A DNA stretch of 39,030 bases from Hahella sp. HN01 (GTDB taxonomy: Bacteria > Pseudomonadota > Gammaproteobacteria > Pseudomonadales > Oleiphilaceae), in contig NZ_JAHMIN010000016.1 of assembly GCF_018986435.1 (NCBI RefSeq), positions 93,439-132,468 on the forward strand, given 5' to 3'. A model generated the notes under the pieces. The model was given only the letters and a program-made list of their open reading frames with translations, was not told the DNA's origin and ran no database searches. Positions 1 through 9,678 of the stretch are shown in pieces (within the stretch, counting starts at the first letter, position 1; each line of letters begins with the position of its first letter). The position numbers and the translations under genes are program-made.

Positions 1-120
1 AAAACCGCCAGTAAGAGCAAAATACAGGCTACGGGAATCTTGAACTTCTTCCGCTTGAACAGACATACAGGAAACGGACAAGGCTGCAACAGCCAGTGCA
101 TTTACAACAAAAGACTTCAT
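1..120 (-). CDS. Exported protein, probable outer-membrane beta-barrel (N-terminal 40 residues only)
   Basis: The gene runs off the left edge of the window and only its first 40 codons are visible, read from ATG at 120 on the minus strand. They encode a classic signal peptide: Lys at position 3, a hydrophobic core, and a VQA cleavage site followed by EE. The first mature residues (SLYFALTGGF) alternate polar and aromatic/hydrophobic residues and resemble the first strand of small outer-membrane barrels of the OmpW or OmpA-like type. An AAGG ribosome-binding site lies about 8 bases upstream. The family assignment is inference from very little sequence; export is well supported. It is divergent from the LacI-type gene, so it may be a target of that regulator. 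Confidence 0.6.
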   Translation of the reverse strand, partial: MKSFVVNALAVAALSVSCMSVQAEEVQDSRSLYFALTGGF

Positions 121-195
121 TAAACTACCTTAAGGGAATGTACCCACAACGACTAAAACACCCTCGGAAGCGAGGGGAATATAAAAGGGATGCGC

Positions 196-223
196 ATTAT
201 ATTTAGCCTCACAGAAAAGTGAA
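196..223 (-). promoter_or_regulatory. Sigma-70-like promoter for the leftward exported-protein gene
   Basis: On the minus strand there is a perfect TATAAT (196-201), 16 bases downstream of TTCACT (218-223). The predicted transcript start is about 70 bases before the ATG at 120. The -35 element is embedded in an imperfect palindrome, AAGTG-AA-CACTT (217-228), which would be a natural operator position. The -10 is convincing, the -35 only moderate. Confidence 0.5.
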
Positions 224-284
224 CACTTGTTAACAATTTTTCTACAATACAAGTTTGTCTGCATAAACTACGCTACACTTTCAC

Positions 285-298
285 TTTTTACGTAAAAA
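285..298. promoter_or_regulatory. Perfect 14-bp palindrome TTTTTACGTAAAAA, candidate operator
   Basis: This is a self-complementary sequence with a central CG, the arrangement seen at many LacI-family operators. It lies between the divergent exported-protein and LacI-type genes. A second inverted repeat, CTAATTTT-6-AAAATTAG, follows at 302-323. The link to the neighbouring regulator is inference from position and symmetry. Confidence 0.35.
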
Positions 299-509
299 TA
301 CCTAATTTTTGCCGCAAAATTAGTGGACATAAATTTCCAGCCAATTAGACTCCCTATGCCGCCATGTCGCGCTGTACCCCTTGTGCGACAGGACCCTCTA
401 TTTATCCGAATGCCCTCACGAGGGGCCGAACCGGACTCATCAACATACAAGGAAGTGGAATGTTTAATAAAACCTGCCGAACGACGGCGACGAATAACAA
501 GGAGCAACA

Positions 510-1544
510 GTGAAGAAATTGACCTTGAAAGATGTGGCGTCGGAGCTGGGTGTATCAACCGCGACCATATCCAACGCTTATAACCGGCCGGACCAACTAT
601 CGGCCAAGTTGAGGAGCCATATCCTCAAAGAATGTTTGCGACTGGGCTACAACGGCCCTAACGCCACAGCCGCCAGCCTGCGTCGCGGCACCAGCGGCAT
701 TATTGGCGTTATGGTGGCGGACCGATTGCATTTTAACTTTACCGATCCGGTCGCCAGCCAGTTTCTGCAAGGCGTCGCCGAGGTGTTCGACAGCAATGGC
801 GTCAACATGTTCCTGCTGCCTACCCGCGCGGATTATTACAAACACCGCTCCATTGAATCGGTCCCCGACGCATTTATCATGTACGGCCGCCCCAATGACG
901 AAAGCATCGTGGAGCGCATTCTCCAGCAACAGAAAACGCTGATCACCGTCGACTTCGATCTGGGTGAGAGCCATGCTTCCATCAATGTGGATAATTTCAG
1001 CGGCGCTCGTGAAAGCGCGGAGCATGCCTTTAAGCGCTCAGATGGCGAAGCTGCCATTATTGGTCTGCGCCTGCTTAACCTGAATGAGGTGCGGCGCATT
1101 AAAGACGCCGAGATGTTTGGGGATGAGATATCGATTTCAAGACGCCGCCTCAACGGTTATCTTGCCGCCGCAGAGGCCATGGACCGACACATTCGGCCTG
1201 ATATGATCTGGCACACCCCCGACAGCAACTTCCAGAACGGTTATCAGGCTGCCCGCGAAGCCTTGTCCACGAGTCCACGTCCGCGCATTCTACTGTGCAT
1301 GAGCGACCGTCTCGCTTTAGCCGCGATCCAGGCCAGTCTGGACCTGGGCTTCAAAGTTCCCGACGACGTCAAAGTCGTTGGATTCGACGATATTCCCGAC
1401 GCCGCGCACTGGCGCCCCAGCCTGACGACAGTCCATCAGCCCAGCGTCGCCAAAGGGCGTCTGGCCGCACAGGCGGTTCTGAAAGGAGACACCAGCAATA
1501 ATCGTTTGCTGACAGCGCAGCTGGTAGTGCGGGAATCCTGTTAA
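510..1544 (+). CDS. LacI/GalR-family transcriptional regulator
   Basis: This 344-residue protein has the LacI-family layout. The N-terminal helix-turn-helix (residues about 4-23: [20 protein letters not shown]) is followed by a hinge and a periplasmic-binding-protein-like sensor domain from about residue 60, ending with the GFDDIPDA...PSLTTVHQP block typical of the family C-terminus. The GTG start at 510 is chosen because AAGGAG sits 5 bases upstream and the HTH begins immediately. The effector is not predictable from sequence; family members usually bind sugars or nucleosides. It is transcribed divergently from the exported protein at the left edge and ends in a strong bidirectional terminator. 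It most likely represses itself and/or that neighbour. Confidence 0.9.
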   Translation: MKKLTLKDVASELGVSTATISNAYNRPDQLSAKLRSHILKECLRLGYNGPNATAASLRRGTSGIIGVMVADRLHFNFTDPVASQFLQGVAEVFDSNGVNMFLLPTRADYYKHRSIESVPDAFIMYGRPNDESIVERILQQQKTLITVDFDLGESHASINVDNFSGARESAEHAFKRSDGEAAIIGLRLLNLNEVRRIKDAEMFGDEISISRRRLNGYLAAAEAMDRHIRPDMIWHTPDSNFQNGYQAAREALSTSPRPRILLCMSDRLALAAIQASLDLGFKVPDDVKVVGFDDIPDAAHWRPSLTTVHQPSVAKGRLAAQAVLKGDTSNNRLLTAQLVVRESC

Positions 1545-1597
1545 CCCACCTCCACTCTGCACGCTTCTTGTCCAGAAAAGCAGATTGCAGGAGCATT

Positions 1598-1635
1598 AAA
1601 AAAGCCGCCACGGATCACTCCGGGGCGGCTTTTTT
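1598..1635. terminator. Bidirectional intrinsic terminator
   Basis: A perfect 12-bp stem (AAAAAAGCCGCC at 1598-1609 with GGCGGCTTTTTT at 1624-1635) gives a GC hairpin with a T-run on both strands. It lies between the convergent LacI-type gene and the DUF2788 gene and serves both. Confidence 0.85.
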
Positions 1636-1650
1636 GCAAATCTGTGACGA

Positions 1651-1851
1651 CTAGACGTTCAACACTTCAACCAAAACGGTTTTGATCACAAAGCCCAGGA
1701 CACCCAGTCCCAATGCAGTGAACAGGATAAAAGTACCGAACTTGCCTGCTTTGGAACGCTTCGCCAAATCGTAAATGATGAAGGCCATGAAACCGACCAA
1801 CACCGAAATTAAAACCACCAGGCTCAGATTTTCAAACTGCTCAACGGACAT
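1651..1851 (-). CDS. Small two-helix membrane protein, DUF2788 family
   Basis: This 66-residue protein has two predicted membrane helices (about residues 9-28 and 39-60) separated by a short basic segment, YDLAKRSKAGKFG. Length, helix spacing and this basic loop match DUF2788 proteins of Pseudomonas-like gammaproteobacteria as I remember them; their function is unknown. The start is supported by GGAGGAG a few bases before the ATG at 1851. It stands alone, 112 bases downstream of the SGNH hydrolase gene on the same strand, and shares the bidirectional terminator with the LacI-type gene. Confidence 0.7.
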   Translation of the reverse strand: MSVEQFENLSLVVLISVLVGFMAFIIYDLAKRSKAGKFGTFILFTALGLGVLGFVIKTVLVEVLNV

Positions 1852-1963
1852 AAATTTCTCCTCCCAAATTCGGGGCCCATTATACGCAGCAAGGTTAATA
1901 AGTAAACAGACAAAGGACCGGGCCGCCTAAAGCTTAATGTTACACAGCCCATTACCTTGTTGG

Positions 1964-3088
1964 TTATTGCAACCGCCCCTGCAGGCTTTTCCAGAGTATG
2001 TCCGCGACCACCTTATGGCCGGCGGGAGTGAAGTGCCCTTCATTTGGATGATACCAGTCCCCACCGTCCTGTTGCGCCTGCGCGCTCAGTTCCTCCGCCA
2101 CATCCAAAACCGGTATGCCCATCTCTTCAAATCGTTGCTTCAGAGCCCCGCGAACAAACTCCTGATAATAAGCAGGCAAAGACCGGGTTTGAGCAATATA
2201 AGAACGTCCCGGCAACAACGCGACCATGAATGCGTTATCCCCTTCGCCGACAGTTTCCGCCTCTTTACGCATTGCGCTCACCAGAGCCTGCATCAGTTGC
2301 AAGTCCGGTTCGAATTTCTTGGCGAAGTGTGAGCGGTATTGCTCAGGATCATCCATCAAAGCCAACAACCGCTGACCGATATGCAGGGCGCGCAGACTAC
2401 TTTTCCAGGGGGCTTCCGGCAGTCCGCGGGTCATTTCACTGGTGAATGTATAAGGATACCCAGCCGGCTTCGGCGCTTGCGGTACAGGCGTATTTTGCAG
2501 CTCCAGTTCACCGCCGTTCAACGCAAAGAAGGGTTTGCCGTAGATCGCCTGCAAGGGATACGCGAGGCGATTGTCCAGCAGATCATTGCCCAGATAGACC
2601 ACCAATAATGTCTTGGTCGGTTTGAATTTGCTCACCAAATCCCGGTACAGCAGCAACTCCTGGTCGGTGCTATAACCCGGCGTTCCAAAATTGGCGAAGC
2701 GCCACTCGGAACTGCGCTCGTTCAACAGGTCCGTAAAGGTCTCGCCATCATTGACCCCCAGTCCAAATACGAAGCTATCGCCTACCACCGCCACTTTTTT
2801 ATCCGCCGACAAAGTGGAAACCGGCGTGCGCAGCCCCAAAGGATTGGTCTGATAATGCACCTTGAAGTCCTGGTGCTCGTGAGTTCCGCTCCAGCTTCGC
2901 CCCAATCGCCACCCTAACTCGGCGTCGTATTGCAGAAGTCCCGGGTCCATTTTTTCACTGGCGACGGCCTGTTTCGACAGGTAGCCCAGAGCGAACTCAA
3001 CGCCTGTCAGTCCCACCGCAACGGCGATCATCACGGAGATCAGGGTAAACAGAATTTCTCGTTTAGGTTTGGTGGTGTTTTCACTCAC
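1964..3088 (-). CDS. Membrane-anchored SGNH/GDSL-type hydrolase
   Basis: This 374-residue protein starts with an uncleaved-looking anchor helix (residues about 12-36) that places the rest in the periplasm. The SGNH blocks are visible: block I VVGDSF with the nucleophile Ser105, block III LGNDLLDN at about 167-173, and a C-terminal block DWYHPNEGHFTPAGH carrying the catalytic His. Such proteins are esterases or O-acetyl-carbohydrate-modifying enzymes; the substrate cannot be read from sequence. The start is GTG at 3088 with a weak ribosome-binding site, so the exact N-terminus is uncertain by a few codons. It lies 60 bases downstream of yaaA on the same strand and could be co-transcribed with it. 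Confidence 0.8.
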   Translation of the reverse strand: MSENTTKPKREILFTLISVMIAVAVGLTGVEFALGYLSKQAVASEKMDPGLLQYDAELGWRLGRSWSGTHEHQDFKVHYQTNPLGLRTPVSTLSADKKVAVVGDSFVFGLGVNDGETFTDLLNERSSEWRFANFGTPGYSTDQELLLYRDLVSKFKPTKTLLVVYLGNDLLDNRLAYPLQAIYGKPFFALNGGELELQNTPVPQAPKPAGYPYTFTSEMTRGLPEAPWKSSLRALHIGQRLLALMDDPEQYRSHFAKKFEPDLQLMQALVSAMRKEAETVGEGDNAFMVALLPGRSYIAQTRSLPAYYQEFVRGALKQRFEEMGIPVLDVAEELSAQAQQDGGDWYHPNEGHFTPAGHKVVADILWKSLQGRLQ

Positions 3089-3148
3089 GTGGATCAGCTC
3101 ATGTCATTAAGATTCGTTGTTTCCCCGGCGACGCCCCGAACGCTTCGT

Positions 3149-3919
3149 TCAGTGATCCCGGGTAAACGCCCACTGCGCGCCGTCGGACAGCGCAGGATTG
3201 TAGCGATAGCCGTCCGAATCAAAGCCTTTGATATCTTCAGGACGCTGCAAACGATTTTCCAATATGTAGCGGGTCATCATGCCCCGCGCCTTTTTCGCCC
3301 AGAAACTGACAACCTTATATTTGCCGCCTTTCATATCCAGGAACATAGGCGTAATCACCGGCACGGCAAGCTTTTTCTCATTCACCGCCTTGTAGTATTC
3401 ATTGGAGGCGAGGTTGATCAGCACATCCGCCCCCGTCTCCCGCGCTTCTTCGTTGAGCGACTGGGTCAAGGCGTCGCCCCAGAAACGATACAGGTTGGCT
3501 CCCTTCGGGTTTTGCAGACGCGTCCCCATCTCCAAACGATAAGGCTGCATCAGGTCCAACGGACGCAAAACCCCATACAGGCCAGACAGAATGCGTAACT
3601 GACGCTGAGCATTGCTGATGGCGTCCTGGCTCAAGCTATAGGCGTCAAGGCCGGTATACACGTCGCCCTTAAAGGCGAACAGCGCTTGTCTGGCGTTGTC
3701 GCTATCGAACGGCAACGACCAGGACTGATAGCGGTTGGCGTTCAGCGTCGCCAATTCATCGCTGATACTCATTAGTTCACTCAAGCGCCAAGGCTCCTGC
3801 TGCTTGAGGATATCCACCAGCTCAGCGCTCTGGGGAAGAAATCGTGGTTGTGTATTCTCAGTGGTGGGTACGGGGGTTTCGTAATCCAGCGTTTTGGCTG
3901 GAGATACAACAATCAGCAT
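3149..3919 (-). CDS. yaaA: Peroxide stress protein YaaA (DUF328)
   Basis: This 256-residue protein opens with MLIVVSPAKTLD, the signature N-terminus of the YaaA/DUF328 family, and has the usual length. In E. coli, YaaA is OxyR-induced, binds DNA, and limits Fenton damage by lowering free iron. The ATG at 3919 has GAGG 5 bases upstream. That site overlaps the stop codon of the preceding glutaredoxin-like gene (2-base gap), so the two are translationally coupled. A thiol protein beside a peroxide-response protein fits an oxidative-stress pair. Confidence 0.92.
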   Translation of the reverse strand: MLIVVSPAKTLDYETPVPTTENTQPRFLPQSAELVDILKQQEPWRLSELMSISDELATLNANRYQSWSLPFDSDNARQALFAFKGDVYTGLDAYSLSQDAISNAQRQLRILSGLYGVLRPLDLMQPYRLEMGTRLQNPKGANLYRFWGDALTQSLNEEARETGADVLINLASNEYYKAVNEKKLAVPVITPMFLDMKGGKYKVVSFWAKKARGMMTRYILENRLQRPEDIKGFDSDGYRYNPALSDGAQWAFTRDH

Positions 3920-3921
3920 CT

Positions 3922-4185
3922 TTACCTCAGGTTCTGATTCAGAAAATTCACAAACGCCTGATGATCGAAGGGCCAGGCCAGCTCCGCCTGTGTCTCCGCG
4001 CAGGCGAGCACCGGAATGCGTTCGGCGTAGGCCGTCATCAACTCATCGCTGTCGCTGATATCGACCTTCGCAAGGGCGATAAAGTTCAATGCGTCAGGAT
4101 TGGCTTCCAGTACATCGTTGATCACCTCTTCCGCCACATCGCATAAATGGCAGCCAAGGGTTCCGTACAACTTGAAAGTGCGCAT
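3922..4185 (-). CDS. Glutaredoxin-family protein (DUF836-like)
   Basis: This 87-residue protein has a thioredoxin fold and the CHLC motif (Cys12, Cys15) directly after the first strand, FKLYGTLG. The strand KVDISDSDELMTAYAERIPVLAC carries the conserved IPV cis-proline turn. Length and motif match the small DUF836 glutaredoxin-like proteins. It sits directly upstream of yaaA in a two-gene unit. The physiological partner is unknown. The start is the only ATG that keeps the complete first strand. Confidence 0.85.
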   Translation of the reverse strand: MRTFKLYGTLGCHLCDVAEEVINDVLEANPDALNFIALAKVDISDSDELMTAYAERIPVLACAETQAELAWPFDHQAFVNFLNQNLR

Positions 4186-4255
4186 AGGCGATTGTTCCAG
4201 TGGACAGCTCGATAAAAACAGGCGGCTATTCTAGCCCGGATTATCCGGCGGGAAC

Positions 4256-4290
4256 AAAAAAAGCCCCTCACGCCTGACGGCGGAGGGGCT
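4256..4290 (-). terminator. Intrinsic terminator of acsA
   Basis: On the minus strand AGCCCCTC and its complement GAGGGGCT, plus an inner CGCC/GGCG stem with TGAC loop, form a 12-bp hairpin with one bulged base. It is followed by seven T residues (4256-4262 on the plus strand as A). It begins 25 bases after the acsA stop. Confidence 0.88.
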
Positions 4291-4314
4291 GCATTGTCAT
4301 TTCAGAAACCTGGG

Positions 4315-6267
<1,953 letters not shown>

Positions 6268-6418
6268 AAACTCCCTCTATCTTGGTTTGCGATCTTTGTT
6301 ATCTAATTGTGTGATCCTGGTTAACAGTTATTTTTTTCGGCATTTTTTATTCAAGTCGTATCATAGATAAAACTACGTACGACCATTGTATAAGCAAAGT
6401 TCGCCCTTGAACGGGCAA

Positions 6419-7327
6419 TCATACTAAGGGAGGAGTCGGCGGATTGGTACTGAAATAAACTTTAGCCTCCTCCACGAACAACCTCACCCGCGCGGACAGG
6501 TGTCTGCGATGGGGATAAACCGCATAAACGGCGGACGCATCCGGCCAGTATTCCTGCAGCACCGGACGTAATTTCCCGGACGCCAGCTCGTCGCCGATAA
6601 CAAAGGCCGGCAGACGCGCCAGCCCCATTCCGGCGAGCGCCAGTTCTTTCGCCGCTCGCGCGCTGTTGACGCTGACGCGCTTATGTAAAGGCAACCGCGC
6701 AACGCCTTCTTCCTGCGCCACGGGCCAGTAGTCGCCTCCGCTGTAATTGCTGTCGAAGACCACTCTGTGCCGCATCAGATCCTCAGGAATCTGCGGCGTC
6801 CCCTGACGCTCCAGATAGGTTGCGCTGGCGCACCAGACAATAGGAATATCCGCGAGTTTTTGCGCCACCAGACTGCTGTCCGGCAGGTAGCCAATGCGCA
6901 CAGCCAGATCCACCTGCTCCTCCAGCAGGTCGACATAACGATCCGCCAGACGTATATCAAGGGTCAGCCCCGGGTGCTTGTCCAGCATGATAGCGACAAG
7001 CGGCATCAAGTGAATTTCCGCAAAGGAGGTAGGCGCCGCGACGCGCAAGAGGCCTTCCGGCTCTCCGTGTTCATCCCGCACTCGCGCCTCAATGTCATCG
7101 AGTTCATGCAGCAAGGGCGTGACGCGCAAATAATAGGCCTCACCGGTCGGCGTCAATCTGACCTTTCTAGTGGTACGATGGAACAGGCGGGCGCCGAGTC
7201 GGTCTTCCAGTTGCCCAACATATTTGCTCACCAGCACTTTGGATAAATTCAGTTTCCTGCCGGCGGCGGAAAATCCGCCCTCCTGCACCACCGCGCAAAA
7301 CGCCTTCATCGAGGTCACAGTATCCAT
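6419..7327 (-). CDS. LysR-family transcriptional regulator
   Basis: This 302-residue protein has the LysR winged HTH at residues about 3-62 (MKAFCAVVQEGGFSAAGRKL, then the RLGARLFHRTTRKVRLTPTG wing) and a LysR substrate-binding domain from about residue 90. The VRIGYLPDSSL segment is typical of the small-aromatic/quinone-responsive subgroup. It is divergent from doxX and ygiD with a 127-base spacer, the classic arrangement for control of the neighbouring genes by the LysR protein. DoxX/dioxygenase pairs controlled by such regulators often relate to thiol or quinone stress. The ligand is unknown. Confidence 0.9.
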   Translation of the reverse strand: MDTVTSMKAFCAVVQEGGFSAAGRKLNLSKVLVSKYVGQLEDRLGARLFHRTTRKVRLTPTGEAYYLRVTPLLHELDDIEARVRDEHGEPEGLLRVAAPTSFAEIHLMPLVAIMLDKHPGLTLDIRLADRYVDLLEEQVDLAVRIGYLPDSSLVAQKLADIPIVWCASATYLERQGTPQIPEDLMRHRVVFDSNYSGGDYWPVAQEEGVARLPLHKRVSVNSARAAKELALAGMGLARLPAFVIGDELASGKLRPVLQEYWPDASAVYAVYPHRRHLSARVRLFVEEAKVYFSTNPPTPPLV

Positions 7328-7358
7328 AACAGGAACAACGCCATTGTTAATGTATCGT

Positions 7359-7369
7359 TAACAGTGTTA
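7359..7369. promoter_or_regulatory. Palindrome TAACA-G-TGTTA, candidate LysR-type operator
   Basis: This is a perfect 11-base interrupted palindrome containing the T-N-A dyad style used by LysR regulators. It lies 32-42 bases upstream of the LysR gene and about 90 bases upstream of doxX. The neighbouring GTTAATGTATCGTTAAC stretch contains a further partial dyad. Assignment to this regulator is inference. Confidence 0.35.
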
Positions 7370-7454
7370 TCACAATACGATCAATTGTTAGCCATTAAAA
7401 GAGAAATCATACTGTCAGCAACTTAACTCAATGTATTCTTTCGGAGCTTCAGTC

Positions 7455-7892
7455 ATGATTAATAACGCTACCGCCCCCTACGCCGCCCTGCTGTTACGCT
7501 TGTCTCTGGGCGCGATGTTCATCGCTCACGGACTGTTGAAACTATTGGTGTTCACCCCTGCTGGAACCGCAGGATTTTTCGGTTCTCTCGGCCTGCCTGG
7601 CTGGTTCGCCTATCTGGCGATTCTGGCGGAGCTGGGCGGCGGCGCTTTGCTGATTATCGGCTATCGCACACAGTGGGTGGCTCTGGCGTTGACGCCAATT
7701 CTGCTGGGCGCCATCGTTTTTGTGCACGGAGCCAATGGGTGGGCGTTCAGCGCTGAGGGCGGCGGTTGGGAGTATCCTGCATTTTTGTTAGCCGCATCGC
7801 TGGTGCAGACCCTGTTGGGTGACGGCGCTTTCTCCTTCCGCGACCTTGTCAGCGGGAAGTCCGCTCAGCGCGCCGCATTGCGCCAGTCTTGA
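7455..7892 (+). CDS. DoxX-family membrane protein
   Basis: This 145-residue integral membrane protein has four predicted helices. It has the DoxX-family pattern of a first helix ending in FIAHGLLKL and a second region GLPGWFAYLAILAELGGGALL. The start is placed at ATG 7455 rather than the in-frame ATG at 7431, because GGAG lies 8 bases before 7455 while nothing precedes 7431. DoxX-family proteins are linked to quinone or thiol redox homeostasis, but the exact role is unclear. It is divergent from the LysR gene and is followed by the ygiD-type gene after a 134-base spacer containing a hairpin repeat. Confidence 0.88.
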   Translation: MINNATAPYAALLLRLSLGAMFIAHGLLKLLVFTPAGTAGFFGSLGLPGWFAYLAILAELGGGALLIIGYRTQWVALALTPILLGAIVFVHGANGWAFSAEGGGWEYPAFLLAASLVQTLLGDGAFSFRDLVSGKSAQRAALRQS

Positions 7893-7956
7893 TTGCGAGT
7901 TTGATAAGCGCCGAGCTGTTGATAAACAGACGCCTGAATGCGCTGAGCCTGTGGTT

Positions 7957-7989
7957 GGCGGACAAATAGAAGAACGTTATTTGTCCGCC
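7957..7989. repeat. Hairpin repeat, copy 1
   Basis: A perfect 12-bp inverted repeat, GGCGGACAAATA (7957-7968) and TATTTGTCCGCC (7978-7989), encloses the loop GAAGAACGT. The same element recurs at 14175-14205 with a nearly identical loop (GAAGGACGC) and one compensated base-pair change in the stem. It lies 37 bases before the ATG of the ygiD-type gene and has no T-run, so it is not an ordinary terminator. Confidence 0.85.
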
Positions 7990-8026
7990 GTATTAATCGC
8001 GTACTGTTAGATATGAGGAGATCGCC

Positions 8027-8794
8027 ATGAAAGCGCCATCCTGGTTTATTTCTCACGGATCGCCGGACTTGATCGTTCATGCCGAAGCGCCCGCCCACCG
8101 CTTCTTGCGCGGGTTGAATGCGCGCCTGACGGATTTACAAGGCGTCGTGGCGATTTCACCCCATTGGCGCACAGAGGCTCTGACAGTGAACGTCACCGCG
8201 CCAGCGCATATCCAGTATGACTTTTACGGATTTCCAGAGGCGCTGTACAGGTATCGCTGGTCGCCCGTCAGCAGCGACAAACTGAATGATCAGGTCCTGG
8301 CGACGCTGGCGCCGCTATCGCCGCAGGTCGTGACATCACAAGCATTGGACCATGGGGTCTGGGCTCCGCTCAGCCTGATGGACCCGGAAGGCGGCGTCCC
8401 TGTGGTCGCGATCAGTCTGCCGCGCCGATTCTCGCCGCGGCAGTTATTTGAACTCGGCGCAACGCTGGCGCCCTTGCGGGAACAGGGCGTCGCCATTATG
8501 GGGTCCGGCTCAGTGACTCATAATCTACGGGAAATTGGCCCCAATGAAGCGGCGCCGCCAAGGTGGGCGCAGGAATTCGTCGGCTGGCTAGAGGAAAAGC
8601 TGGCGCAGAATGACTGGGAAGCGTTATTCGAATATCGCCGCCTCGCTCCCAACGCGGTGCAGGCGCACCCCACCGATGAGCATCTGACGCCGCTGTTTAT
8701 CGCCGCCGGAGCCAGTCACGGACAATATGCGCAAAGACTGCACGCGTCCTACACGTATCAGTCTCTGTACATGGGAAGCTACGAATTCGTTTAG
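8027..8794 (+). CDS. ygiD: DODA-type extradiol aromatic ring-opening dioxygenase (YgiD/LigB family)
   Basis: This 255-residue protein of the LigB superfamily is related to plant DOPA 4,5-dioxygenase and E. coli YgiD. The metal and acid-base histidines are in place: His10 in FISHGSP, His46 in AISPHW, His109 in LDHGVWAPL and His165 in GSVTHNL. Family members bind zinc or iron(II) and open catechol rings; the true substrate here is unknown. The ATG at 8027 has AGGAG 8 bases upstream (ATATGAGGAGATCGCC). It probably belongs to the LysR/doxX regulon by position. The hairpin repeat upstream and a terminator-like hairpin downstream bound the gene. Confidence 0.9.
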   Translation: MKAPSWFISHGSPDLIVHAEAPAHRFLRGLNARLTDLQGVVAISPHWRTEALTVNVTAPAHIQYDFYGFPEALYRYRWSPVSSDKLNDQVLATLAPLSPQVVTSQALDHGVWAPLSLMDPEGGVPVVAISLPRRFSPRQLFELGATLAPLREQGVAIMGSGSVTHNLREIGPNEAAPPRWAQEFVGWLEEKLAQNDWEALFEYRRLAPNAVQAHPTDEHLTPLFIAAGASHGQYAQRLHASYTYQSLYMGSYEFV

Positions 8795-8815
8795 TGCGAT
8801 AGACGAGTAAAGTCG

Positions 8816-8843
8816 AGGCGCAGCTCAGCTACGCCTTGTTTTT
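8816..8843 (+). terminator. Probable terminator of the ygiD-type gene
   Basis: AGGCG (8816-8820) pairs with CGCCT (8832-8836) across an 11-base loop and is followed by TGTTTTT. It overlaps the stop codon of the convergent trhA gene. The stem is short, so confidence is moderate. Confidence 0.5.
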
Positions 8844-9486
8844 ACAGAACGCCGTTATAGACAGCGATGTAGTGACAGGTGCTGCCGCCCAGCACGAAGA
8901 GATGCCAGATGGAATGGGCGTAGGGAAAGCGATCCCAAACGTAGAAGAAAACGCCAATGGTGTAAGCCAGCCCACCAGCAATGATCATAGCGAATGCGTT
9001 GCTGGACAGACTTTCCATCAACTCTGGCGTCGCCACTATACCAACCCAGCCCATGACCAGATAATTAAACAGATGGATGGTTTTGAAGCGCCCATGGAAG
9101 CAAAGCTTGCAGACAATACCCACCAGAGCCAGCCCCCACACCACGCCAAACATGCTCCAACCCAGAACGCCGCGCAGGTTCACCAGCAAAAATGGCGTAT
9201 AGGTGCCCGCGATGAGCAGATAGATCGCGCAGTGATCAAACAGATTTAAAAAGAATTTCGCCCGAGGATGTTGTACGCAGTGGTACAACGTGGACGCCAG
9301 CAGCAACAGAAACAGCGCGCCGCCATATATCGACACGCCCACGATCTTCCAGGGATCTTCCTGCAGACTGGCGAAGACGATCAACAACGTAACCGCTGAA
9401 ACGCTCACCACAGCTCCAATGCCGTGAGTCAAAGCGTTTACGATCTCTTCACCCAGGGTTTGCTGCCGCCTATTTTTCGTTGACAT
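8842..9486 (-). CDS. trhA: TrhA/hemolysin III family membrane protein
   Basis: This 214-residue protein has seven predicted membrane helices and belongs to the PAQR/hemolysin III family. The family motifs are visible: the HGIGA start of helix 1, STLYHCVQH in helix 2-3, FDHCAIYLLIAGTYTPF, and a C-terminal HSIWHLFVLGGSTCHY that supplies the conserved metal-binding histidines. Bacterial TrhA proteins affect membrane fluidity and lipid balance. The start is set at ATG 9486 (GGGGAG 7 bases upstream). The frame stays open 63 codons further, but that extension is basic and unlike the family. It is convergent with the ygiD-type gene. Confidence 0.92.
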   Translation of the reverse strand: MSTKNRRQQTLGEEIVNALTHGIGAVVSVSAVTLLIVFASLQEDPWKIVGVSIYGGALFLLLLASTLYHCVQHPRAKFFLNLFDHCAIYLLIAGTYTPFLLVNLRGVLGWSMFGVVWGLALVGIVCKLCFHGRFKTIHLFNYLVMGWVGIVATPELMESLSSNAFAMIIAGGLAYTIGVFFYVWDRFPYAHSIWHLFVLGGSTCHYIAVYNGVL

Positions 9487-9678
9487 GTTCGTCTCCCCTA
9501 GTTGACGTCTCATATTGGCACGGACCAGCGGGGAATAAAACTTAACTTTCGGATGACCGGCCTGCCGCAAGCGTTTATTGGTATCGCGCTCCAGCTTGTC
9601 ACAGACACATGAACAGCGTTTTATATTTTTATTACCATTTACGTACGCGTTACGCACGCGCCGCCTCGCGTTCATCGC

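Larger units (their letters stand above)
121..509. other. 389-base divergent intergenic region with several palindromes
   Basis: No gene is credible here; the two short open frames overlapping it have no ribosome-binding site and no family resemblance. The region is AT-rich between about 180 and 330. It holds a promoter for the leftward gene, a perfect 14-bp palindrome, an 8-bp-arm inverted repeat, and a small hairpin (CCCTCG at 161-166, CGAGGG at 171-176) in the leader of the leftward gene. The 330-500 part next to the LacI gene shows nothing I recognise. Confidence 0.6.

Noticed and set aside
6306-6330. Possible CRP site (TGTGA...TTAACA) in the acsA upstream region
   Set aside because: Only the left half matches; the right half is too far from TCACA to claim, although acs genes are often CRP-controlled.
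6395-6418. GCCC-TTGAAC-GGGC hairpin as terminator of the LysR gene
   Set aside because: The stem is only 4-6 bp and the following minus-strand sequence (GAACTTTGC) has no T-run.
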